From NCBI RefSeq assembly GCF_007992115.1, contig NZ_BJZQ01000005.1, positions 62,001 through 126,000 of the forward strand: 64,000 nucleotides of DNA, given 5' to 3'. Positions 52,801 to 60,517 of this stretch are shown here, piece after piece; the stretch's first letter is position 1; each line of letters begins with the position of its first letter. The stretch is from Aeromicrobium flavum (GTDB taxonomy: Bacteria > Actinomycetota > Actinomycetes > Propionibacteriales > Nocardioidaceae). The notes under the pieces were generated by a model. It was not told where the DNA came from. It saw only the letters and a program-made list of their open reading frames with translations, and searched no databases. The position numbers and the translations under genes are program-made.

Positions 52801-53402
52801 CAGACCAGGCCCGCGGTCTCGCGCTGCAGCCGCTCCCCCGCATGGAACGCAGCTCCCAGGCAACCCACGATGATGGCGACGAACAGGTACAGGAACGAGA
52901 ACTGCATGCTGACCGCCACGTCGGCAGCCTCTGGGCTCAGCCTCGCCAGCGCGCCGTTGCTGGCCATCGTCGTCGCGATCGAGCTGATGAGCCAACCACC
53001 GAGGATCACGAACGAGGTGGCCGTCACCAGCCGTGTGTTCGTCCGCGAGAAGAACTGCCCTGACGCCAGGTTGCGGCAGAACCAGGAGATGCACAGCATC
53101 ACCGCGATCACCGCGCACGCGGGCACGATCACCGCCCCGAGGGCGGCCGCCAGACTGGCCGGCGGCAGGTCGGAGACGCGGACCGTGACGTGGTCCAGCT
53201 CGACCGGAATGCGCTCCCCCACGCCCGGGATTGCGACATCTTGGCGCTGCGCGTCGAGATAGACCTCGACGGGCACGTCGCGGTTCGGGAGGATCTCGGC
53301 GATCCGGGACACTGCGTCCACGATCGTGCCGACGATGACCACGACGCTGATCACGACCGCCGTCCACAGGTCCGACCGCGCCGCTCCGAACGGTTGCTTC
53401 AT
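52800..53402 (-). CDS. DUF2975 membrane protein
   Basis: A 200-residue protein with four helices: AVVISVVVIVGTIVDAV, LGAVIVPACAVIAVMLCISWFC, LVTATSFVILGGWLISSIA and LYLFVAIIVGCLGAAF, with a 60-residue outside loop between helices one and two. This is DUF2975, generally paired with a YozG-type HTH protein, encoded here immediately after. Start ATG 53402 lies 11 bases from the CATATCG operator. Function unknown. Confidence 0.82.
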   Translation of the reverse strand: MKQPFGAARSDLWTAVVISVVVIVGTIVDAVSRIAEILPNRDVPVEVYLDAQRQDVAIPGVGERIPVELDHVTVRVSDLPPASLAAALGAVIVPACAVIAVMLCISWFCRNLASGQFFSRTNTRLVTATSFVILGGWLISSIATTMASNGALARLSPEAADVAVSMQFSFLYLFVAIIVGCLGAAFHAGERLQRETAGLV

Positions 53403-53412
53403 GGATCCCCCT

Positions 53413-53447
53413 CATATCGAGGGTCGATGGTATCGAAACACGATATG
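53413..53447. promoter_or_regulatory. Palindromic operator of the DUF2975/HTH operon
   Basis: CATATCG (53413-53419) and CGATATG (53441-53447) flank a second, inner repeat TCGAT-GGT-ATCGA (53424-53436). Four ATCG/CGAT half-sites in 35 bases mark an operator, lying 10 bases ahead of the DUF2975 start. Confidence 0.6.
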
Positions 53448-53501
53448 CACGAGCGGGTCAAGTGGCAGCGGCGGCGGCCGCCGAACTGCCAGACTGGCCG
53501 C

Positions 53502-54038
53502 ATGGCCGTCACCCGCCTCGTCGCCACGACCGACGCCGAGCCGCTGGCGGACGTGCTGCGCCGCAACCGCGAGGCGATGGCCGAGCTGGAGCCGAACCGC
53601 CCGGAGGTCTACTTCAGCGCCAAGGGCCAGCGCGCGATCATCCAGGATGCGCTGCGGCGGTACGAGGACGGCGTGTCCTTCCCGCGCGTGATCCTGGGGC
53701 CCGACGACTCGGTCGTCGGCCGCATCAACCTCAACGAGATCGTGCGCGGCCCGTCACTCAAGGGCGCCCTCGGGTACTACGTCGACGAGGCCGAGCAGGG
53801 TCGCGGGCTCGCCACGACGGCCGTGGCCGAGGTGGTGAACCTCGCCTTCGTGCGACTGGGACTGCACCGGATCGAGGCCGCCACCCGGCTCGACAACACC
53901 TCCAGCCAGCGCGTCCTGGAGAAGAACGGCTTCACCCGCTTCGGCGTCGCGCGCGACTACCTGCGCCTGGCCGGCCGCTGGCACGACCACGTGCTCTACG
54001 AGCGGATCGCCGGCGACTCCCCTAGCGTCGACGCATGA
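53502..54038 (+). CDS. GNAT-family N-acetyltransferase (RimJ/RimL-like)
   Basis: A 178-residue acetyltransferase. The acetyl-CoA part is GALGYYVDEAEQGRGLATTAVAEVVNLAFVRLGLHRIEAATRLDNTSSQRVLEKNGFTRFG, with QGRGLA as the pyrophosphate loop. It resembles the RimJ/RimL branch (ribosomal protein or small-molecule acetylation), a tentative match. ATG 53502 lies about 50 bases after the operator of the divergent operon. It overlaps the DoxX-like gene by 4 bases. Confidence 0.88.
   Translation: MAVTRLVATTDAEPLADVLRRNREAMAELEPNRPEVYFSAKGQRAIIQDALRRYEDGVSFPRVILGPDDSVVGRINLNEIVRGPSLKGALGYYVDEAEQGRGLATTAVAEVVNLAFVRLGLHRIEAATRLDNTSSQRVLEKNGFTRFGVARDYLRLAGRWHDHVLYERIAGDSPSVDA
54023..54028 (+). promoter_or_regulatory. 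-10 box within acetyltransferase gene, DoxX start
   Basis: TAGCGT ends 6 bases before ATG 54035, so the DoxX-like gene may have its own leaderless promoter inside the preceding gene. Confidence 0.4.
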
Positions 54039-54445
54039 AAACGATCGCCCGCATCCTGCTCGGCGCCATGCTCACGTTCGCGGGAGTGAGTCACCTGACC
54101 TTTGCCCGCGACGAGTTCCAGGCCCAGGTGCCGAAGAGCATCCCGGTGAACGAGGACTTCACCGTGGTCGCCTCGGGCATCGTCGAGATCCTCCTCGGCG
54201 CGGCCTTCATGGCCCTGCCGCGACACCGGCGCATCGTCGGGCTGGTGGGCGCGGCGTTCTTCGTGGCGGTCTTCCCCGGCAACGTCGCGCAGTACCTGAA
54301 CCACGCGGACGGCTTCGGTCTCGACACCGACCGTGCCCGCCTGATCCGCCTGTTCTTCCAGCCGGTGCTGGTGGTCTGGGCGCTGTGGTCGACCGACGCG
54401 CTGCAGATCGTCAGCGAACGCCGGCGACGCGGTACTGCACGCTGA
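54035..54445 (+). CDS. DoxX-like membrane protein
   Basis: A 136-residue protein with four helices and the DoxX/DoxD start MKTIARILLGAMLTFAGVSHLTFARDEFQAQVPKSIP, then VVASGIVEILLGAAFMALP, VGLVGAAFFVAVFPGNVAQYL and LFFQPVLVVWALWS. DoxX proteins sit in the cytoplasmic membrane and are linked to redox or quinone metabolism; the precise role is unknown. Its last 35 bases overlap the opposite AlkB gene. Confidence 0.85.
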   Translation: MKTIARILLGAMLTFAGVSHLTFARDEFQAQVPKSIPVNEDFTVVASGIVEILLGAAFMALPRHRRIVGLVGAAFFVAVFPGNVAQYLNHADGFGLDTDRARLIRLFFQPVLVVWALWSTDALQIVSERRRRGTAR

Positions 54446-55031
54446 TCCTGGGCCCGACCGCCCTGGCGGTCTTCAGCACCGCGTGCTCCCACGTGCGCTG
54501 ACAGCTGCCACCCATGACCGAGAGGTCGCCGTGACCGAGGCTGAAGCCGGTCTGCGCCCCTCCCCCGACCGGTCGCAGGCTCAGCCGGCGCGGTGCGCCG
54601 AGCGAGAGGATCGCGACCATCGTGTCCTCGGTACGGCTCTTGCCGATGCGGTCGCCGTGCCAGGCGACCGAGTCGTTGCCGTCGCGGTAGTAGCACAGGC
54701 CCGCGGTGACGAACGGCTCGCCGAGCTCGGCCGCGTAGTGCGCCGAGAGCGCGTCGCGCGCCTCCTCCAGTGCCGGGTGCGGCAAGGGCCGGTCGACGCC
54801 GTAGAAGCACAGCAGCCGTGGCACGTCGACGACGCGCTCGTACATCTCGCGCCGCTCTCCGCGCCACGGCACCTCGGAGCGCAACGTCTCGAACAGCTCG
54901 TCGGCACCGCTGACCCAGCCGGGCAGCGTGTCGACCCACGCGCCGGCGTCCAGCCGGTGGCGCCGGACCTCATCCAGCGGCCCACAGCGCACCCCGGCGT
55001 CACCGTCGAGCAGGGATCCCTGGAACCACAT
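54411..55031 (-). CDS. AlkB-like 2-oxoglutarate/Fe(II) dioxygenase
   Basis: A 206-residue AlkB-family oxygenase. The iron ligands can be read as HGD in VAWHGDRIG (about residues 123-125) and His in CQRTWEHAVLK; the 2-oxoglutarate Arg lies in PRISVQYRVAG. Residues 52-60 (PWRGERREMYERVV) hold the nucleotide-recognition lid. It should remove alkyl groups from DNA/RNA bases by oxidation; no other repair gene is next to it. ATG 55031 is the start. It is convergent with the DoxX gene (35-base overlap). Confidence 0.88.
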   Translation of the reverse strand: MWFQGSLLDGDAGVRCGPLDEVRRHRLDAGAWVDTLPGWVSGADELFETLRSEVPWRGERREMYERVVDVPRLLCFYGVDRPLPHPALEEARDALSAHYAAELGEPFVTAGLCYYRDGNDSVAWHGDRIGKSRTEDTMVAILSLGAPRRLSLRPVGGGAQTGFSLGHGDLSVMGGSCQRTWEHAVLKTARAVGPRISVQYRVAGVR

Positions 55032-55084
55032 GCCGCCAGATTACGCCGCCGCACCGAACATGCGTTCGACTGAACGCCGGCGTG

Positions 55085-56227
55085 TCACGCGTGGAGGCTG
55101 TCCCAGAAGGTCCCCAGGACCTCCGGCGGCTCGGGCGTGCCGAACCCCTGCCGGGTGAGCAGCACGCCACCCACGCCGGAGCCCGGATCGACCCAGAGGC
55201 TGGTGCCCGTGCCGCCGTCCCAGCCGAACCGTCCGGGATGCGACGACGGATACCGCGCCGCGAGGTCGATGCCGACCCCGAGCCCCCAGCCCAGGTCCGG
55301 CTCGAGGAACTCCTGCGCCATCGCCCGGGCGGTCTCGCCCATCGTGTCGGTGGTCAGCGCGGCGAACGACGCCGCGGAGAGGATCGGCCCTCGCGGCCCC
55401 TGGCCGCCGAGCAGCAGCATCCGGGCGAATCTCGCGAGGTCGGCCGCCGTCGAGAGCAGCCCGGTGGCACCGGAGCGGAACACGGGCACGTTCATGAGGC
55501 GCGGGTCGCCCGTGGGGGCGACCTCGACGAACTCGCCCCGCCGGTTCGGGAACCAGGAGGACGGCACGCGGTCGACGTCCTGCATCGGCACCGCGTAGCC
55601 CGTGTCGTGCATGTCCAGCGGCGCGAAGACCTTCTCGCTCAGCACGAGGTCGAGCCGTCGACGGGTGACCCGTTCGAGCAGGACCGCCAGGACGTCGAAG
55701 GAGAACTGGTAGAGCCACCCCTCGCCGGGCTGGTGCCTCATCGGCAGCGAGCCCGCGAGCTCGGCCCAGCGGTCGGGGCGCACCTGTGTGGGCACCCACG
55801 ACGAGTCGAGGCCCCGGCGCTCGTACTCGGTGGTGAGCGGGTCGGTGGGGGTGGCCTGCACGTCCCAGCCCAGCCCGGAGCTCATCTGCAGCAGGTCGCG
55901 AACGGTCGTAGGACGGGTCGCCGGCACGGTGTCGTCGAGCGCTCCCCCGCGGTCGCGCAGGACCCGCCGGTCGCCGAACTCGGGAAGCCAGCGGTCGATC
56001 GGGTCGTCGAGCGCGATCAGTCCCTCGTCGACCAGGCGCAGGGTCAGCACCCCGATCACCGGCTTGGTGATCGAGGCGACGCGGAAGATCGTGTCGCGAC
56101 CCAGCGGTCCGGCAGCGCCGATGTCGACCGTCTGGCGCGGGCCGGAGACCACGGCCCAGACCGCACCGGGAACCGGCATCCGGGCGGCAACGTCGCGCAT
56201 CGCGCGGGTCGCGTCGGCGGTGGTCAT
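55085..56227 (-). CDS. Serine hydrolase, beta-lactamase class C/esterase-like
   Basis: A 380-residue penicillin-binding-protein-type hydrolase. The catalytic SxxK is SITK in FRVASITKPVIGVLT; the Tyr motif lies in GWLYQFSFDVLAVLLERV; the third box is replaced by the C-terminal WDGGTGTSLWVDP. No signal peptide is visible, and it is more likely an esterase/peptidase of the EstB type than a beta-lactamase that causes resistance. It starts 10 bases after the phosphoribosyltransferase stop, so both may be on one mRNA. Confidence 0.87.
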   Translation of the reverse strand: MTTADATRAMRDVAARMPVPGAVWAVVSGPRQTVDIGAAGPLGRDTIFRVASITKPVIGVLTLRLVDEGLIALDDPIDRWLPEFGDRRVLRDRGGALDDTVPATRPTTVRDLLQMSSGLGWDVQATPTDPLTTEYERRGLDSSWVPTQVRPDRWAELAGSLPMRHQPGEGWLYQFSFDVLAVLLERVTRRRLDLVLSEKVFAPLDMHDTGYAVPMQDVDRVPSSWFPNRRGEFVEVAPTGDPRLMNVPVFRSGATGLLSTAADLARFARMLLLGGQGPRGPILSAASFAALTTDTMGETARAMAQEFLEPDLGWGLGVGIDLAARYPSSHPGRFGWDGGTGTSLWVDPGSGVGGVLLTRQGFGTPEPPEVLGTFWDSLHA

Positions 56228-56237
56228 GGTGCGCTCC

Positions 56238-56729
56238 TCAGGCGTCCAGGACGCCCGTGCGCGACGTGATGACCGGTTCGCTCGACCACGGGAAGTTGAT
56301 CCACCGGTCGGTCTGCCTCCAGGCGTAGTCCGGCTTCAGGATCGAGCGGGGCTTCTCGTAGATGACCGCCGATCGCACCTCGCCGGCGTGCTCGGAGCAG
56401 ACGCGCGCCACCAGCTCGAGGGTCTTGCCGCTGTCGGCCACGTCGTCGACGACCAGCACCGACAGGTCGTTGAGCTCGGCGAGGTCGAGGAACGGCGGCA
56501 GCAGCGTCGGCTCGTCACGGGTCGTGCCGACGCCGGTGTAGAACTCGACGTTCATGGTGAACAGGTTCTTGCAGTCCAGGGCGTAGGCCACCGAGCCGGC
56601 CGGGATCAGTCCGCCGCGGGCGATGCCGAGCACGATGTCGGGGACGAAGCCCGAGTCCGCCACCGCCTGGGCGAGGTCGCGGATCGCGGTCCCGTAGGTG
56701 TGCCAGGTCAGGATCTCGCGGTCGTCCAT
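56238..56729 (-). CDS. Phosphoribosyltransferase
   Basis: A 163-residue type I phosphoribosyltransferase. The PRPP loop is VLVVDDVADSGKTLELV (about residues 92-108), and the pyrophosphate-binding ARGG loop is in DIVLGIARGGLIPAG. It resembles xanthine/hypoxanthine phosphoribosyltransferase-like proteins that act on purines with PRPP, but the base cannot be fixed. ATG 56729 is the start. Divergent from the metallo-hydrolase gene, with only 17 bases between the two starts. Confidence 0.85.
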   Translation of the reverse strand: MDDREILTWHTYGTAIRDLAQAVADSGFVPDIVLGIARGGLIPAGSVAYALDCKNLFTMNVEFYTGVGTTRDEPTLLPPFLDLAELNDLSVLVVDDVADSGKTLELVARVCSEHAGEVRSAVIYEKPRSILKPDYAWRQTDRWINFPWSSEPVITSRTGVLDA

Positions 56730-56746
56730 GCGCCCATCGTGGCACG

Positions 56747-57391
56747 ATGACGACCATGCACGTCACCCGCTTCGGCCACGCCGCCGTTCTCGTCGAGGTC
56801 GGCACCACCCGCATCCTGCTCGACCCGGGCGTCTTCAGCGATCGCGCCTTCGAGCTGACCGATCTCGACGCCATCGTCGTGACCCACCAGCACCCCGACC
56901 ACCTGGACCGCGAACGGATCGGCGCACTGGTCGAGGCGAACCCGCAGGCGCGACTGCTGGCCGAGCCCGAGACCGCAGCCACCCTCGACGGCTGGGAGCC
57001 GACGGGCGCGGACCTGACCTTCGAGGTCGGAGGGGTGACCCTCACCGGCGTCGGCTCGCAGCACGCCGTGATCCTGCCCTCGCTCCCCCGTGTCGGCAAC
57101 GTCGGCATCCTCGTCGCCGCCGAGGGAGAGCCGACCCTCTTCCACCCGGGCGACACGTACGAGCACCGCCCCGAGGGGGTCGACATCCTGGCCCTGCCGC
57201 TCTCGGCGCCGTGGGCCAAGGTCAGCGAGACGGTCGACTTCCTGCAGGCCGTGGCGCCCCGCACCGCGTTCCCCATCCACGACTGCACCGTGGCCGAGGC
57301 CGCGTACGGCATCTACTGGATGCACGTCGAGGACCACGGTGGCGTCGACGACCTCCAGCGCCTGGCCCAGGACGGCGCCCTGCGGCTCTGA
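56747..57391 (+). CDS. MBL-fold metallo-hydrolase (UlaG-like)
   Basis: A 214-residue metallo-beta-lactamase-fold hydrolase. The metal site is THQHPDHLD (about residues 46-54), then GSQHAVIL, FHPGDTY and FPIHDC. The layout is that of the UlaG/YcdZ-type lactonases, which hydrolyse lactones or phosphoesters; the substrate is unknown. ATG 56747 was kept; ATG 56756 could also serve. It lies just upstream of the HTH-MurA gene but with its own 80-base gap. Confidence 0.85.
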   Translation: MTTMHVTRFGHAAVLVEVGTTRILLDPGVFSDRAFELTDLDAIVVTHQHPDHLDRERIGALVEANPQARLLAEPETAATLDGWEPTGADLTFEVGGVTLTGVGSQHAVILPSLPRVGNVGILVAAEGEPTLFHPGDTYEHRPEGVDILALPLSAPWAKVSETVDFLQAVAPRTAFPIHDCTVAEAAYGIYWMHVEDHGGVDDLQRLAQDGALRL

Positions 57392-57441
57392 CCGGTGTGG
57401 TGGTGGTGTTCACACGCGCCACGGCTCTCGCGGGCTGGCTT

Positions 57442-57457
57442 TATCTCACAGAAGATA
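57442..57457 (+). promoter_or_regulatory. Inverted repeat before HTH-MurA gene
   Basis: TATCT-CACAGA-AGATA, followed by the TATACGCT box and GGAGAG just before the ATG at 57471. The 16-base symmetrical element is AT-rich within GC-rich DNA and could be bound by the HTH domain of the protein itself. Confidence 0.45.
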
Positions 57458-57470
57458 TACGCTGGAGAGC

Positions 57471-59009
57471 ATGACCCAGAGCGACTCCTACCTCGCCCGG
57501 ATCGGCACCCTGATCCGCGACGCCCGCCAGCACTCCGGCCTCACCCAGGCCCAGCTGGCCGCTGAGCTGAAGACCAGTCAGAGTGCGATCAACCGCATCG
57601 AGAAGGGCCAGCAGAACCTCACGCTCGACACCCTCGCCCGCATCGGCTCCGCGCTCGACTCCGAGCTCGTCAGCGTAGCCACCACCACCGGCCCGAGCCA
57701 CCTGCGCGTCAAGGGCGGCACGACGCTCTCGGGCAGCATCGACGTCAAGTCCAGCAAGAACGCCGGCGTCGCGCTGCTGTGCGCCGCGCTGCTGAACACC
57801 GGCACCACGGTCCTGCGCAAGGTCGCGCGGATCGAGGAGGTCAACCGGCTGCTCGAGGTGCTCGAGTCCATCGGCGTCCGCACCACGTGGCTGAACGACC
57901 ACAACGACCTCGAACTCGTCGTGCCCGAGACGCTCGACCTGGCCAAGATGGACGCCGAGGCGGCGCGCCGCACCCGCAGCATCATCATGTTCCTCGGCCC
58001 GCTGATGCACCGCATGGACGAGTTCGACCTGCCGTACGCCGGCGGCTGCGACCTCGGCACCCGCACGGTCGAGCCGCACATGACCGCGCTGCGTCCCTTC
58101 GGCCTGAAGGTCGTCGCCTCCGAGGGCAGCTATCACGCGTCGGCCGCCCGCGGCGTCGCGCCGGAGCGCCCCATCGTCCTCACCGAGCGTGGCGACACCG
58201 TCACCGAGAACGCCCTGCTCGCGGCCGCCCGCCACGAGGGCGTCACCGTCATCCGCAACGCCAGCCCGAACTACATGGTCCAGGACCTGTGCTTCTTCCT
58301 CGAGCGCCTCGGCGTGCAGATCGAGGGCATCGGCACCACCACGCTGCGCGTCACCGGCAAGCGTGAGATGCGCGGCGACGTCGACTACGCCCCCAGCGAG
58401 GACCCGATCGAGGCGATGAGCCTCATCACCGCCGCCATCGTCACCAGCTCCGAGATCACGGTCCGCCGCGTGCCGATCGAGTTCATGGAGATCGAGCTGG
58501 CACTGCTCGAGGAGATGGGCTTCCGGTACGACCGGTCCGAGGAGTACCTGGCCGAGAACGGCCAGACCCGCCTGGTCGACATCACGACGCACCCGTCGCA
58601 GCTGCGTGCGCCGATCGACAAGATCCACCCGATGCCGTTCCCCGGCCTCAACATCGACAACCTGCCGTTCTTCGCCGTCATCGCGGCGCAGGCCGAGGGA
58701 CAGACGATGCTGCACGACTGGGTCTACGAGAACCGCGCGATCTACCTGACCGAGCTGAACAAGCTCGGCGCCTCGGTCAAGCTGCTCGACCCGCACCGGG
58801 TCCTGATCGAAGGTCCGACGCATTGGAGCGGCGCCGAGCTGGTGTGCCCGCCGGCCCTGCGTCCCGCGGTCGTCATCCTGATCGCGATGCTCGCGGCCAA
58901 GGGCACCTCGGTGCTGCGCAGCGTGTACGTCATCAACCGCGGCTACGAGGACCTCGCGCTGCGGCTCAACGCCCTCGGCGCCGAGATCGAGACCTTCCGC
59001 GACATCTGA
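57471..59009 (+). CDS. murA: UDP-N-acetylglucosamine 1-carboxyvinyltransferase with N-terminal HTH
   Basis: A 512-residue fusion. Residues about 8-68 are a Cro/CI-type helix-turn-helix (LIRDARQHSGLTQAQLAAELKTSQSAINRIEKGQQNLTLDTLARIGSAL). Residues 76-512 form a complete MurA/EPSP-synthase fold: Lys96-Asn97 (KSSKNAGV), catalytic Cys193 in the loop AGGCDLGTRTVEPH, and an Asp in PFPGLNIDN that aligns with catalytic Asp305 with a short insertion. MurA transfers enolpyruvate from PEP to UDP-GlcNAc, first step of peptidoglycan. As a second MurA in actinobacteria, the HTH may self-regulate or respond to the substrate. The kinase gene starts inside its stop codon. Confidence 0.88.
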   Translation: MTQSDSYLARIGTLIRDARQHSGLTQAQLAAELKTSQSAINRIEKGQQNLTLDTLARIGSALDSELVSVATTTGPSHLRVKGGTTLSGSIDVKSSKNAGVALLCAALLNTGTTVLRKVARIEEVNRLLEVLESIGVRTTWLNDHNDLELVVPETLDLAKMDAEAARRTRSIIMFLGPLMHRMDEFDLPYAGGCDLGTRTVEPHMTALRPFGLKVVASEGSYHASAARGVAPERPIVLTERGDTVTENALLAAARHEGVTVIRNASPNYMVQDLCFFLERLGVQIEGIGTTTLRVTGKREMRGDVDYAPSEDPIEAMSLITAAIVTSSEITVRRVPIEFMEIELALLEEMGFRYDRSEEYLAENGQTRLVDITTHPSQLRAPIDKIHPMPFPGLNIDNLPFFAVIAAQAEGQTMLHDWVYENRAIYLTELNKLGASVKLLDPHRVLIEGPTHWSGAELVCPPALRPAVVILIAMLAAKGTSVLRSVYVINRGYEDLALRLNALGAEIETFRDI

Positions 59010-59701
59010 TGGTCCCGGTCGCCACGCGACGGCGCCGTGAGGTCCTCGGCGCCGTCGCACGCCACCTGCTTCCCCGACGCCCCGGGCATCCCCTGCGGGT
59101 CGGGATCGACGGTGTCTGCGGAAGTGGCAAGACCACGTTCGCTGCGGAGCTGGCCGCGCAGGTCGAGGCCCTCGGACGACCCGCGATCGTGGTCGACTCC
59201 GACGGGTTCCACCACGTGCGGTCGCGACGACGCCGACGGCTCGACGACCCGGCGCGCGGCTACTACGAGGATGCGTACGACTTCGACGCCCTGCGCGACC
59301 GGGTGCTGGTCCCGCTCGGCCCCGGCGGCACGCGTCGGTTCGCCGTGCGCGTCCACGACCTGGAGTCCGACGCGGTGATCACCGATGCGAACACCACCGC
59401 GCCCGTCGACGCCGTGATGCTCTTCGCGGCCACGTTCCTCCAGCGCGCCGGCCTCAGGGACCTGTGGGACGAGGTGATCCACCTGCACGTGGACCTGGAG
59501 GTCGCCCAGGCCCGCGGCGTCGAGCGCGACGCCGCGGCCCTCGGTGGAGCTGTCGCCGCGACTCGGGCCTACGAGGAGCGCTACCTGGCCGCGTGCCGCC
59601 TCTACGTGGCGGAGCAGGACCCCGCCCCCCGGGCGTCGATCGTCGTCGACAACACGGTCCTCGAGGCGCCGCGCCTCCTGCGGCCGAGCGACGACATCTG
59701 A
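59009..59701 (+). CDS. P-loop nucleoside/uridine kinase-like protein
   Basis: A 230-residue P-loop kinase. Walker A is GVCGSGKTTFAAELA (about residue 35); an acidic DSDGFHHVRSRRRRRLDDPARGYYEDAYDFDALRD region resembles the uridine kinase lid and YYxD motif; the Arg-rich linker would bind phosphate. The phosphorylated substrate is unknown, uridine or pantothenate-like nucleoside being guesses. It overlaps the HTH-MurA gene by one base (TGATG), so expression is coupled, a hint that both serve the envelope or nucleotide-sugar pools. Confidence 0.8.
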   Translation: MVPVATRRRREVLGAVARHLLPRRPGHPLRVGIDGVCGSGKTTFAAELAAQVEALGRPAIVVDSDGFHHVRSRRRRRLDDPARGYYEDAYDFDALRDRVLVPLGPGGTRRFAVRVHDLESDAVITDANTTAPVDAVMLFAATFLQRAGLRDLWDEVIHLHVDLEVAQARGVERDAAALGGAVAATRAYEERYLAACRLYVAEQDPAPRASIVVDNTVLEAPRLLRPSDDI

Positions 59702-59742
59702 CGGGTTCGGCGCACCTGCCGCCCCCGCCGTCACCGGTGGCC

Positions 59743-59748
59743 TAGGTT
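59743..59748 (+). promoter_or_regulatory. -10 box, leaderless start of GDPD gene
   Basis: TAGGTT ends 7 bases before the GTG at 59756. Confidence 0.5.
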
Positions 59749-59755
59749 TGGTCGC

Positions 59756-60517
59756 GTGAGGACACCGCCGTACCTCGAGCCGCATCCGCCAATCGCGTTC
59801 GCCCACCGTGGTGGCGCGATGGTCGAGGAGAACCTCGGGATCGAGAACTCGCTCGCCGCGTTCACGCACGCCTACGACCTGGGCTACCGGTACATGGAGA
59901 CCGACGTGCGGTGCAGCCGCGACGGCGTCGTCTACGCGTGTCACGACGAGAAGCTCGACCGCCTGCTGGGTCACGACACGGCCATCGCCGACCTCACGTC
60001 CGCGGAGATCGACCGGGCCCTGCTCGGCGACCGCGAGCCGATCGTGCGGCTGCAGACGCTCGTCGAGTCCCTGCCCGAGGCGCGCTGGAACATCGACGTG
60101 AAGGCCGACGACTCCGTCGACGCCACCACCGAGCTGGTCGACAGCCTCGGCATCCTCGACCGCATCTGTCTCGCCTCGTTCTCGCACGCCCGCCTCGTGC
60201 GGATGCGCCGGGCCCTCCCCCGGGTCGTCACCTCCGCGTCGTCCCGCGAGGTCGCCCAGATGGTGCTGACCGGCCGCGTCCCGAAGGCGCCGCTGATCCT
60301 CCAGGTTCCGGTCCGGCACGGTCGCGCGCGGGTCATGACGCCGAGGTTCCTGCAGCGCGCCCACCGCACCGGGAAGTTCGTGCACGTCTGGACCGTCGAC
60401 GAGCCCGCCGAGATGCACCGCCTCGCCGACCTCCGCGTCGATGGGATCATGACCGACCGCACCGACCTGCTCAAGCAGGTGCTGACCGAGCGCGGCCAGT
60501 GGAAGGACCCCGCATGA
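59756..60517 (+). CDS. Glycerophosphodiester phosphodiesterase
   Basis: A 253-residue GDPD-type TIM barrel. The active site is FAHRGGAMVEENLGIENSLAAFTHAYDLG, METDVRCSRDGVVYACHDEKLDRLLG with His, Glu/Asp ligands, and WNIDVKADD; the end HVWTVDEPAEMHRLADLRVDGIMTDRTD is typical. It cleaves glycerophosphodiesters to alcohol and glycerol-3-phosphate. No signal peptide, so it works in the cytoplasm. GTG 59756 follows a TAGGTT box. The MFS gene overlaps its stop (ATGA). Confidence 0.92.
   Translation: MRTPPYLEPHPPIAFAHRGGAMVEENLGIENSLAAFTHAYDLGYRYMETDVRCSRDGVVYACHDEKLDRLLGHDTAIADLTSAEIDRALLGDREPIVRLQTLVESLPEARWNIDVKADDSVDATTELVDSLGILDRICLASFSHARLVRMRRALPRVVTSASSREVAQMVLTGRVPKAPLILQVPVRHGRARVMTPRFLQRAHRTGKFVHVWTVDEPAEMHRLADLRVDGIMTDRTDLLKQVLTERGQWKDPA

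Noticed and set aside
52576..53402. Toxin-antitoxin system
   Set aside because: The small HTH protein with a membrane protein looked like one at first, but DUF2975/YozG-type pairs have no toxin-like feature here.
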